Shown here: one piece after another, positions 55,356-63,287 of the stretch
Layout: each line of letters begins with the position of its first letter
Position numbering within the stretch: position 1 is the first letter of the stretch
Assembly: GCF_001517405.1 (NCBI RefSeq)
Contig: NZ_LN907827.1
Location: 1,432,587 to 1,496,586, forward strand
DNA: 64,000 nt
DNA from: Duffyella gerundensis
GTDB lineage: Bacteria; Pseudomonadota; Gammaproteobacteria; Enterobacterales; Enterobacteriaceae
Direction of reading: 5' to 3'
Notes under the pieces: generated by a model
Database searches by the model: none
The model's input: the letters and a program-made list of their open reading frames with translations, nothing else
What the model was told of the DNA's origin: nothing
Translations under genes and position numbers: made by a program

Positions 55356-55787
55356 TTGGATGACGCCTTTGTTCACTTTTCACGTCTGTTGCACCGTACG
55401 GCACACGCCTGGCGGCTGGCGATCGATCGTCGCGTCAAGGCCAGCGGCTTTGGCATGAGCAGTTGGCTGGCGGTGGCGGCCATTGCCGGTGAAGCGGAAC
55501 CGATTACCCAGAAAATGCTGGCGCAGCTGCTTGGGCTGGAAGAAGCCAGCGTGGTGCCTTTGGTGCAGCGGCTGGTGAAACAGGATCTGGTGCAGCGCAT
55601 TCAGCCGGATGAAGATCGTCGTAAGCGTCTGCTTTCCGTGACCGAAAAAGGCAGCGCGCTTTACAGCAGCGTCAAGGCGGAAGCGGACAGCCTGCGGGCC
55701 GAACTGCTTGCCGATATTCCCCCTGAGCAGTTGGCGGTGACTCAGCAGGTGCTGCAACGGCTGTTAGTGAAGATCGGGACGGTATAA
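55356..55787 (+). CDS. MarR-family regulator of the efflux operon
   Basis: 143 residues, TTG start (no in-frame ATG nearby). Winged-helix domain: TQKMLAQLLGLEEASVVPLV as recognition region and the wing IQPDEDRRKRLLSVTEKGSAL. Its stop codon directly abuts the transporter GTG, so it is translated with the pump; it probably represses the operon and responds to a pump substrate. Confidence 0.92.
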   Translation: MDDAFVHFSRLLHRTAHAWRLAIDRRVKASGFGMSSWLAVAAIAGEAEPITQKMLAQLLGLEEASVVPLVQRLVKQDLVQRIQPDEDRRKRLLSVTEKGSALYSSVKAEADSLRAELLADIPPEQLAVTQQVLQRLLVKIGTV

Positions 55788-57473
55788 GTGGCGAAAAGCA
55801 ATCCTTACGGGCCGCGCGAATGGCTGCCTCATGAAAAGCCGATGCTACCGGGCTCGCCCTCAACGCCGCTGCATCCGTGGCCGCGGCGCATCGCCTTTGG
55901 CGTTATCGGCCTGCTGATTTCGATAACCGGCGCGCTGAGTAACGCGCTGGTGACCGCTAATTTAATCAATCTGCAGGGCACCTTTGGCGCCTACACCAAT
56001 GAGATCGCCTGGCTGCCGGCGGTGTACGTGATGGGCAACATCTCCATCAACCTGCTGCTGGTGAAATTCCGCCAGCAGTACGGGCTGCGCACCTTTACCG
56101 AAGCCTTTCTGCTGCTCTATGCGCTGGTGGCCTTTTTCCACCTGTTCGTTAACGATCTCAGTTCGGCGATCATCGTGCGTGCCGCCCACGGCATGGTGGG
56201 CGCGGCGCTGAGTTCACTGGGTATTTACTATCAGATTCAGGCCTGGCCGGCGAAGCACCGACTGAAAGCGCTGACCATTGGCATCTGCGCTTCTCAGCTG
56301 GCGATTCCGCTGGCGCGTCTCTTTTCCAGCGAGCTGCTGCAACTTGAGGAGTGGCGCGGTCTCTATCTGTTTGAGCTTGGGCTGGCGATGATCGCCTTTG
56401 GCTGCGTGCTGGTGCTGAAGCTGCCGCCGGGCGATCGCATGAAGGTGTTTGAAAAAATGGATTTCGTCACCTTCATTTTGCTGGCACCGGGCATGGCGCT
56501 GATCTGTGCCGTGCTGTCGCTGGGGCGCATTGAGTGGTGGTTCAGCACGCCGTGGCTCGGCGTGGCGCTGGCACTGGCGGTGGTGCTGATTGTCGCGGCG
56601 ATCGTGGTGGAACATAACCGTAAAAATCCGCTGATTAACACCCGCTGGCTCGGCAGCGGGGCGATGATTCGCCTTGGATTTGTGATGATCATGATGCGCA
56701 TTGTGCTGGCGGAGCAGAACACCGGCGCCATCGGTTTTCTGCAGGCGCTGGGCCTGCAAAATGAGCAGATGCACAATTTAGCGCTGGCGATCATCTCTGG
56801 CGTGGTGCTGGGGATTGTCGCCAGTGCGCTGACCATCAAGCCCGGACACCTGAACTGGCCCATTGTAACCTCGCTGCTGATCATGATGGTCGCCTCGTGG
56901 ATGGATGCGCAGGCGAGCCCGCTGACCCGCGGCAATAACATGTACATTAGTCAGTTTCTGCTCGGTTTCAGCAGCGCCTTTTTCCTCGCGCCGGCCATGC
57001 TGTTGGGCATTGGCAACGTGGTGACCCAGCCGAAAAACCTGGTGAGCTTTGTGGTGCTGTTTGGCATGAGTCAAAATCTGGGCGGGTTGATCGGCGCCGC
57101 AGTGCTGGGCACCTTTCAAACCTGGCGCGAGAAATATCACTCCAGCCTGCTGGGCGATCAGCTTTCACTGCTCGACCCGAACGTGACCGATCGACTGAAT
57201 CAGTACGCCGCGCTGTTTAACAGCCAGCTCGGTGACCCCACGCTGCTTAGCGCGCAGAGCAGCGCGCAGCTGCAAACGGTGGCCACGTTGCAGGCTAACG
57301 TGCTGGCCTATAATGATACCTATTTGCTGACGGCGGCGCTGGCGCTTGGCACCCTGATGTGGGTGCTGTGGCGGTTGACGCGTCAGCGTTACCTGAACTG
57401 GCGCCAGGCGCAGCGGCTTCTGGCTGAGCAGCGACAGCAGGCTACTTTGGCAACATCAACGGAGAAAGAATGA
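55788..57473 (+). CDS. MFS efflux pump, DHA2 (EmrB-like) family
   Basis: 561-residue inner-membrane drug:H+ antiporter, 14 predicted membrane segments, GTG start. Family features: an N-terminal segment with GVIGLLISITGALSNALVTA, TNEIAWLPAVYVMGNISINL after segment 2, and the amphipathic C-terminal extension after residue 520. It overlaps the adaptor gene by 4 bases (ATGA). Substrate unknown. Confidence 0.9.
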   Translation: MAKSNPYGPREWLPHEKPMLPGSPSTPLHPWPRRIAFGVIGLLISITGALSNALVTANLINLQGTFGAYTNEIAWLPAVYVMGNISINLLLVKFRQQYGLRTFTEAFLLLYALVAFFHLFVNDLSSAIIVRAAHGMVGAALSSLGIYYQIQAWPAKHRLKALTIGICASQLAIPLARLFSSELLQLEEWRGLYLFELGLAMIAFGCVLVLKLPPGDRMKVFEKMDFVTFILLAPGMALICAVLSLGRIEWWFSTPWLGVALALAVVLIVAAIVVEHNRKNPLINTRWLGSGAMIRLGFVMIMMRIVLAEQNTGAIGFLQALGLQNEQMHNLALAIISGVVLGIVASALTIKPGHLNWPIVTSLLIMMVASWMDAQASPLTRGNNMYISQFLLGFSSAFFLAPAMLLGIGNVVTQPKNLVSFVVLFGMSQNLGGLIGAAVLGTFQTWREKYHSSLLGDQLSLLDPNVTDRLNQYAALFNSQLGDPTLLSAQSSAQLQTVATLQANVLAYNDTYLLTAALALGTLMWVLWRLTRQRYLNWRQAQRLLAEQRQQATLATSTEKE

Positions 57474-58564
57474 GTCAGCAGGGCGAAAATCAGGCCAACG
57501 AGCGCGAACGCACGAACCGGCTACGTATTTTATCCATCGCCATTGGCGGCGGCATCGCGCTGGTTGGCGTGCTGGTTATCCTGTATGCATGGCAGATCTG
57601 GCCGTTCAACAGCGCCATTCAGAGCACCGAAAATGCCTATGTGCGTGGCCAGGTCACCTTTATCAGCCCGCAGGTCAATGGCTATATCACCTCGGTTGAG
57701 GTGATCGATCTGCAGCCGGTGCACAAAGGCCAGCTGTTGATGACCATTGACGATCGGATTTATCGTCAGCGCGTGCATCAGGCCGAAGCGCAGCTGGCAA
57801 TGAAGCTGGCGGCATTAGCCAATAACCAGCAGCAGCGCCGCAGCGCGCAGGCTACCATTGAAAGCAATAATGCGGCGCTGGCCAATGCCAAAGCGCAGGC
57901 GCAGCGCAGCGGTTTTGACCTCAAGCGCGTGGAAAACCTTGCCGCCGACGGCTCGCTCTCGGTGCGCGAACGTGATGCCGCGCGGGCCAGCAACACGCAG
58001 GCGCAGGCGGCCATTCAGCAGGCGGCCGCGACGCTGGAAGTGTCAAAGCAGAATTTGCAAACGGTGATCGTCAATCGCGCCTCGCTGGAAGGCGATGTGG
58101 CCAGCGCCAGAGCCGCGCTGGAGCTGGCGCAAATCGATCTGGTTAATACGCGTATTATTGCGCCCGACGATGGCCAGCTTGGGCAGATAGCGGTGCGGAA
58201 GGGCGCCTACGTCAGCGCCGGCACGCGGCTGACCTCGGTGGTGCCAGCGGAAAAATGGGTCATCGCCAACATGAAAGAGACGCAGCTGGCAAACGTCCAT
58301 CCCGGCATGGCGGTGACGTTTACCGTTGATGCGCTCAATCATCAGAAATTCAGCGGTGAAGTGGAATTTATCTCACCGGCGGCGGGCTCGGAGTTCAGCG
58401 CCATTTCGCCGGATAACGCCACCGGCAACTTTGTGAAGATTGCCCAACGCATTCCGGTGCGTATCAAAATCACCGGCGATCAGCAGCGTCTGCGGCCAGG
58501 CATGTCGGTTGAGGTCAGCATCGATACGTCAGCCGCCGTGCCGCCGCGCGAGGCTCAGCAATGA
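57470..58564 (+). CDS. HlyD/EmrA-family periplasmic adaptor
   Basis: 364 residues. One membrane segment (IGGGIALVGVLVILYAWQIW, about 27-46), biotinyl-lipoyl part (AYVRGQVTFISPQVNGYITS), long coiled-coil hairpin (about 95-200), and beta-barrel (RIIAPDDGQLGQIAVRKGAY). It should link the MFS pump to the outer-membrane channel. 4-base overlaps at both ends show tight coupling. Confidence 0.92.
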   Translation: MSQQGENQANERERTNRLRILSIAIGGGIALVGVLVILYAWQIWPFNSAIQSTENAYVRGQVTFISPQVNGYITSVEVIDLQPVHKGQLLMTIDDRIYRQRVHQAEAQLAMKLAALANNQQQRRSAQATIESNNAALANAKAQAQRSGFDLKRVENLAADGSLSVRERDAARASNTQAQAAIQQAAATLEVSKQNLQTVIVNRASLEGDVASARAALELAQIDLVNTRIIAPDDGQLGQIAVRKGAYVSAGTRLTSVVPAEKWVIANMKETQLANVHPGMAVTFTVDALNHQKFSGEVEFISPAAGSEFSAISPDNATGNFVKIAQRIPVRIKITGDQQRLRPGMSVEVSIDTSAAVPPREAQQ

Positions 58565-59934
58565 GGCGCAAAACGTTACTGATCTGCCTGCTACCGCTGC
58601 TGCTGGCGGGATGCGCCACCGAGGTCGATCGCGCACCGGCGTCACTGCTGATTCCCACCGCCTGGCGCGGCCAGGTGGGGCCATCTTCGGCAGTGGAGGC
58701 GCAATGGTGGCGCGCCTTTGGCGATGAAAATATGAACCGGCTGGTGGATCAGGCGCTGCGCAACAATCCTGACGTGCTGGTCGCCCGGTCACGGGTCGAT
58801 CAGTTTCGTGCTCAGCTACGTGGCGCTGAAGGCGCCGATCTGCCGGTAGTGCAGGGCGGCTTCTCGGCCGGGCGCTCGCGCACCTTAAGCGCCGCGACCG
58901 GTCAGCCGCACGACAGCGATCTGTTTCAGGGCCAGCTGCAAACCAGCTACGAAGTGGATATCTGGGGGGCACGCAGCAGCAGCATTGCCGCGGCAGAGGC
59001 CTCACTGGCGGCGCAGCAGGCAGCGGCCAGCGCCGCAGAACTCACTATCGCCAGCTCGGTGGCCTCCAGCTACCTGACGCTCTGTTCGCTGGATGAGCAG
59101 CTGCGCGTCACCGAAGCGACGCTGGCGACGCGTGAAAACTCACTGAAACTGGCGCAGCGGCAGTTTGAAACCGGCTATACCTCACGGCTGGAGTGGATGC
59201 AGGCCTCCACCGAATACCAGACAGCGAAATCACAAATCCCGCAGTTGCAGCACCAAATTGCCCGTCAGGAGAATGCCCTCAGCATTTTGGTTGGCATGAA
59301 TCCGCGTGAGATTGCCCGCCGCTACGACTTCAGTCAGGTGTTGCCGCAGCAGCTGCCGGGCGTGCTGCCCTCGACGCTGATGCAGCGTCGACCCGATATC
59401 GTTCAGGCACAGCGTCAACTGCTGGCCGCAGACGCCTCGTTGAGCACAGCCAAAGCCCGCCTGCTGCCGTCGCTGAACCTCACCGCGTCCGGCACGCTGG
59501 AGAGCATGGAGCTGCATCAGCTGGTGGATAATCCTTTCCGCCTGTGGAGCATTGGCGGCAGCGTGCTGGCGCCGCTGCTCAATCGCGAAGCCCTGACCGC
59601 GCAGGTCGATCAGTCAATGGCGGCGCGTAACCAGGCGCTGTTTAACTATGAAAAGGTGGTGCGTAACGCCTTCAGTGAAGTTAATGACGATCTGGATGCC
59701 ATTACGCGCTATCGCGAGCAGTTGCAGGAGCTGACGAAGCAGCAGGAGTTTGTCACCGAGGCGTTGCGCATTGCGCATAACCGTTATCAAAATGGTTACG
59801 CTTCTTTCCTTGATGAGCTTGATGCGCAGCGCACCCTGTTCAGTACCCAGCTCAATCTGGTGCAGCTGAAAAACAACCTGCTGCTGGCCCAGATTGATCT
59901 CTATCGCGCGCTGGGCGGCGGCTGGCAGCCCTGA
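58561..59934 (+). CDS. NodT-family outer-membrane efflux lipoprotein
   Basis: 457 residues. Lipoprotein signal MRRKTLLICLLPLLLAGC with Cys18; OEP repeats typical of OprM/NodT (WWRAFGDENMNRLVDQALRN, and LDELDAQRTLFSTQLNLVQL). Provides a dedicated channel, so the operon need not rely on TolC. Last gene, followed by a terminator. Confidence 0.93.
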   Translation: MRRKTLLICLLPLLLAGCATEVDRAPASLLIPTAWRGQVGPSSAVEAQWWRAFGDENMNRLVDQALRNNPDVLVARSRVDQFRAQLRGAEGADLPVVQGGFSAGRSRTLSAATGQPHDSDLFQGQLQTSYEVDIWGARSSSIAAAEASLAAQQAAASAAELTIASSVASSYLTLCSLDEQLRVTEATLATRENSLKLAQRQFETGYTSRLEWMQASTEYQTAKSQIPQLQHQIARQENALSILVGMNPREIARRYDFSQVLPQQLPGVLPSTLMQRRPDIVQAQRQLLAADASLSTAKARLLPSLNLTASGTLESMELHQLVDNPFRLWSIGGSVLAPLLNREALTAQVDQSMAARNQALFNYEKVVRNAFSEVNDDLDAITRYREQLQELTKQQEFVTEALRIAHNRYQNGYASFLDELDAQRTLFSTQLNLVQLKNNLLLAQIDLYRALGGGWQP

Positions 59935-59961
59935 GCCCACCAGTACCACGATGAACAGACT

Positions 59962-59987
59962 AAACGGGCCAACGGCCCGTTTTTTTT
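59962..59987 (+). terminator. Terminator of the efflux operon
   Basis: AAACGGGCC/GGCCCGTTT stem around an AAC loop (59962-59982) followed by T-run. Confidence 0.9.
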
Positions 59988-60154
59988 GCCGCTGTTTCGC
60001 CCCGCAACCCCACGCCTCGCCGCTTTACCCAACTTGACAATAAGTGCTACTCTACGCGCGATTTTTACTGCCCGCTTCGTTAACACCCCTCCGTACCGCG
60101 CCACCGATAGCTGGAATAGGTTATCTGAAGCGCCTTAATTAAAGGATTGATTTT

Positions 60155-60541
60155 GTGAAAAACCGTTATCTTATTGCCGTGATCGTGGCGGTGGCATCAC
60201 TGGCTGGTTGTGCACGTACCGCGCCGATCAACAATATTGATCAGCCGGTTATCGGTCATTACAGCGACAATCAAATGCGTCAGGCGATCGTCGAAGCGGG
60301 TATCACGCGGCACTGGGTGATGACGCCGGTAGCACCGGGCGTCATCAACGGCCGACTGGCACAGCGTGGCCACGTAGCGAATATTCGCATCGACTACACG
60401 CCATCGCGTTACAGCATTCATTACGTCAGCAGCGAAAACCTGCTGGCAGCGGATAACGAGATCCACCGCAACTACAACAACTGGGTGACCGCGCTGAATC
60501 AGGATATCCAGGTGCGTTTATCCGCGCAGCAGCTGAAGTAA
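60155..60541 (+). CDS. Uncharacterised lipoprotein
   Basis: 128 residues, GTG start with AAAGGA upstream. Signal MKNRYLIAVIVAVASLAGC with lipobox LAGC (Cys19). The mature part is a small alpha/beta protein with conserved-looking segments HYSDNQMRQAIVEAGITRHW and YTPSRYSIHYVSSENL. It is monocistronic-looking and located 150 bp upstream of the APE-type cluster; whether it belongs to it is unknown. Confidence 0.8.
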   Translation: MKNRYLIAVIVAVASLAGCARTAPINNIDQPVIGHYSDNQMRQAIVEAGITRHWVMTPVAPGVINGRLAQRGHVANIRIDYTPSRYSIHYVSSENLLAADNEIHRNYNNWVTALNQDIQVRLSAQQLK

Positions 60542-60691
60542 TATCCCCGACGATGAGAAATCTGCCGGGGAACGTAAAGATCGGTAGCAGCGTGCCGATG
60601 GAGTGAACTCCGTAGCGTTATCCGGCTGTTTCGCCAGCTGGCAGGCAGGGATAGCGCCCAGATCAATCGCGTTTAACTATAGAACGGTTGC

Positions 60692-61414
60692 ATGAAATTC
60701 ACTTTGAGACTCATTGACTGGCAGGCGAGTGCGCCTGGGCTTACCTCGGCAGAAGAGTGGCAGCGTTGGGCCGCCGCGCCTGAGGTGCCGGATAGCGAAC
60801 TGCCGCTGGCAAAATGCAGCCATTTGCCGATGATGACCGCGCGTCGTCTCAGCAGCGGCAGCCGGGCGGCGGTTGACTGCGGCCTGGCGGTGCTCAAGCG
60901 CCAGCCAGTGGATGCGCTGGTGTTTACCAGCCGCCACGGCGAGCTGGAGCGTAACCTGCGCATTCTTACCGCTATCGCCAGCGATCAGCCGCTGTCGCCG
61001 ACCGATTTTGCCATGTCGGTGCATAATGCCGCGGCCGGCAGCCTGACCATCGCCGCTGCCCAGCCGCTGGTTGCCACCTCGGTGGCCGCGGGCATCGACA
61101 CTTTTCAGCAAGGGCTATTTGAGGTGTTGGCGATGATGGAGGCGGGTCATCAGCACGTGCTGCTGGTCGATTTCGACGGCGCCGTGCCAGGACATTATCA
61201 ATCCTTCCTGCCAGGCGAGTTCAGCGCACCTTATGCCGTGGCGCTGCTGTTCGCTAAAGATGAAGTGCTGAGCTGCCGCTACGAGCTGGCAGAACGCGAA
61301 GTGATGCCGCTGCCGCAAAGCATGCAGTTTTTACAGGGCGCGCTCAGTGGCGATCCGGCATTTCAGGTGCAGGGCGCGCAAGGGATCTGGCACTGGGATC
61401 GGCGCTGTGGCTAA
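60692..61414 (+). CDS. apeC: Ketosynthase-like chain length factor of aryl-polyene-type cluster
   Basis: 240 residues of the short beta-ketoacyl-synthase N-terminal-like family. In place of the TACSSS active-site loop it has FAMSVHNAAAGSLTIAA, so the catalytic cysteine is missing and it probably acts as a chain-length-factor partner of a ketosynthase encoded downstream. First gene of the visible cluster; the symbol follows the order I recall for ape genes. Confidence 0.82.
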   Translation: MKFTLRLIDWQASAPGLTSAEEWQRWAAAPEVPDSELPLAKCSHLPMMTARRLSSGSRAAVDCGLAVLKRQPVDALVFTSRHGELERNLRILTAIASDQPLSPTDFAMSVHNAAAGSLTIAAAQPLVATSVAAGIDTFQQGLFEVLAMMEAGHQHVLLVDFDGAVPGHYQSFLPGEFSAPYAVALLFAKDEVLSCRYELAEREVMPLPQSMQFLQGALSGDPAFQVQGAQGIWHWDRRCG

Positions 61415-62186
61415 GCTGGCTTCTCTGGCCAGCCGTCTGAACTATCTCTGGCGGCTGTTGATGACCGCCGTGAGTTTTTCGTTGTTCAGCATCGGTGGCC
61501 TGCTGCTGTCGCTGACCTGGTTTAACGTGCTGCTGCTCTGCGTGCGCCAGCCGGTGCGTCGCCGCCAGCTGGCACGCCGTTCTATCGCCTTTAGCTTCCG
61601 CTGTTTTTTACGCTTTTGTAAGGCCGTTGGCGTCTACAGCTATCACTTCGAGGGGCTGGAGGCGCTGCGTGCCGATCGCGGCTGTTTGATCGTCGCCAAT
61701 CATCCATCGCTGATCGACTATGTGTTGATCGCCTCGCAGCTGCCGGACGTGGATTGCCTGGTGAAAGCCGAGCTGCGGCATCACCCGTTTTTTCGCGGCG
61801 TGATCCGTTCTGCGGATTATCTGCTTAACAGCGAGGCGGCAACGCTGTTGCCGGAAAGCCAGCAGCGGCTGGCGCAGGGCGATACCCTGCTGATTTTTCC
61901 GGAAGGCACCCGCACACGCTATGGCGAACCGCTGAAGCTACAGCGCGGCGCGGCCAACATTGCCGTTCGCGCCGGATGCGATCTGCGTATCGTTCATATT
62001 ACCTGCGACAGGCGCATGCTGGACAAACAGAGCCGCTGGTATCAGATCCCGGCGGCCAGGCCCCATTTTACCGTGCGCGTGCGTGAACGCATCGCCGGTC
62101 AGCACGACGATGATGCGCAGCCGCTGGCTGCTCGCCGCCTGACGCGCGAGCTGCAGCAGGCGTTAACACCAAAAGATGACTTGTGA
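61407..62186 (+). CDS. apeD: Lysophospholipid-type acyltransferase of the aryl-polyene cluster
   Basis: PlsC-like acyltransferase, 259 residues from the GTG at 61407 (8-base overlap with the gene before). One membrane segment (VSFSLFSIGGLLLSLTWFN). Motifs: NHPSLIDYVLIAS (H-x4-D catalytic box) and IFPEGTRTRYGE (glycerol-phosphate binding box). In ape clusters such an enzyme is thought to help attach the polyene to a lipid anchor. The start is not certain; a Met at about residue 19 is an alternative. Confidence 0.85.
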   Translation: MAKLASLASRLNYLWRLLMTAVSFSLFSIGGLLLSLTWFNVLLLCVRQPVRRRQLARRSIAFSFRCFLRFCKAVGVYSYHFEGLEALRADRGCLIVANHPSLIDYVLIASQLPDVDCLVKAELRHHPFFRGVIRSADYLLNSEAATLLPESQQRLAQGDTLLIFPEGTRTRYGEPLKLQRGAANIAVRAGCDLRIVHITCDRRMLDKQSRWYQIPAARPHFTVRVRERIAGQHDDDAQPLAARRLTRELQQALTPKDDL

Positions 62187-62199
62187 TGTGGAAACAATA

Positions 62200-62457
62200 A
62201 TGGATGCGTTAATCCCTGAGATTAAACAAATGATTATCGATACGTTAAACCTTGAAGATTTAACGCCAGAGGATATCGACGCGCAGGCACCGCTGTTTGG
62301 CGACGGACTGGGGCTCGACTCCATCGACGCCCTGGAGCTGGGACTGGCGGTTAAAAATCGCTACGGCGTGGTGCTCTCTGCGGAAAGCGAAGCGATGCGG
62401 CAGCACTTCTTTTCGGTCGCCTCGCTGGCCGCGTTTATCAGCGCGCAGCGCAGCTAA
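62200..62457 (+). CDS. apeE: Acyl carrier protein (first of two)
   Basis: 85 residues from ATG 62200 (MDALIPEIKQMIIDTLNLED); an ATG 8 codons upstream (62176), inside the end of the acyltransferase gene, is an alternative. Phosphopantetheine attachment serine in GDGLGLDSIDALELG. Four-helix ACP pattern. Confidence 0.92.
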   Translation: MDALIPEIKQMIIDTLNLEDLTPEDIDAQAPLFGDGLGLDSIDALELGLAVKNRYGVVLSAESEAMRQHFFSVASLAAFISAQRS

Positions 62458-62477
62458 ACCTGTTTGATGAGTAACCT

Positions 62478-62735
62478 ATGAACAAAAACGCGATTTATCA
62501 GGAAGTCACCGATCTGCTGGTGCAGCTGTTTGAACTTGATGCGGCGGAGATTACGCCTGAATCACGGCTGTATGAAGATCTGGAGCTCGACAGTATTGAC
62601 GCGGTGGATATGGTGGTGCACCTGCAAAAACGCATCGGCCGTAAAATCAAACCGGAAATTTTCAAAGCGGTGCGCACGGTGCAGGACGTGGTCGACGCGG
62701 TTGAGCAGCTGCTTAACGAAGACGTCGAAGGCTAA
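62478..62735 (+). CDS. apeF: Acyl carrier protein (second)
   Basis: 85 residues, MNKNAIYQEVTDLLVQLFEL, attachment serine in YEDLELDSIDAVDMVVHLQK. Two distinct ACPs in a row are characteristic of APE clusters, where they carry the growing chain and the starter in turn. Confidence 0.93.
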   Translation: MNKNAIYQEVTDLLVQLFELDAAEITPESRLYEDLELDSIDAVDMVVHLQKRIGRKIKPEIFKAVRTVQDVVDAVEQLLNEDVEG

Positions 62736-62738
62736 GCC

Positions 62739-63287
62739 ATGCGGCTACCCGGGCTGACCGGCGTCGCCACGCTCGCCTGGCCATTGCTGGTCTGGCTGGC
62801 GCTGCGGCATCACGTGGCGCTGTTGCTGCCGCTGGCGCTGCTTTTTCTGCTGCGCGGCTGGCTGTTGCGCCATCAAGCCGGCCCGTTTAACGCGCTCAGT
62901 CAGCGGCTGGCGCTGGCCGGCGCGGCGCTTTGCCTGTTTAGCCTGCTGCCGGGTCAACAGCATCTGCTGCTGTGGTATCCGGTGGCGGTCAATGGCGCGC
63001 TGCTGCTGCTGTTTGGCAGTTCACTGTTCAGCGGTATACCGCTGGTCGAACAGCTGGCGCGGCTGCGCGAACCCGATTTGCCGCCGCGTGCCGTGCGCTA
63101 CACGCGGCGCGTCACGCAGATCTGGTGCCTGTTTTTTATCCTGAATGGCACTATTGCGACCTTTACCTGCCTGCACGGCGATATGGCATTGTGGACACTA
63201 TGGAACGGTTTACTCAGTTATCTGCTTATTGGCCTGCTGATGGCCGGGGAATGGCTGGTGCGTCAGCGCATCAGGCGGGCGGCGTGA
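62739..63287 (+). CDS. Membrane protein of the aryl-polyene cluster (COG4648-like)
   Basis: 182 residues, mostly hydrophobic, about five membrane segments. Contains the family stretch PRAVRYTRRVTQIWCLFFIL and ending WLVRQRIRRAA. Starts 3 bases after the second ACP and overlaps the AMP ligase by 4 bases (GTGA). Function unknown. Confidence 0.85.
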   Translation: MRLPGLTGVATLAWPLLVWLALRHHVALLLPLALLFLLRGWLLRHQAGPFNALSQRLALAGAALCLFSLLPGQQHLLLWYPVAVNGALLLLFGSSLFSGIPLVEQLARLREPDLPPRAVRYTRRVTQIWCLFFILNGTIATFTCLHGDMALWTLWNGLLSYLLIGLLMAGEWLVRQRIRRAA

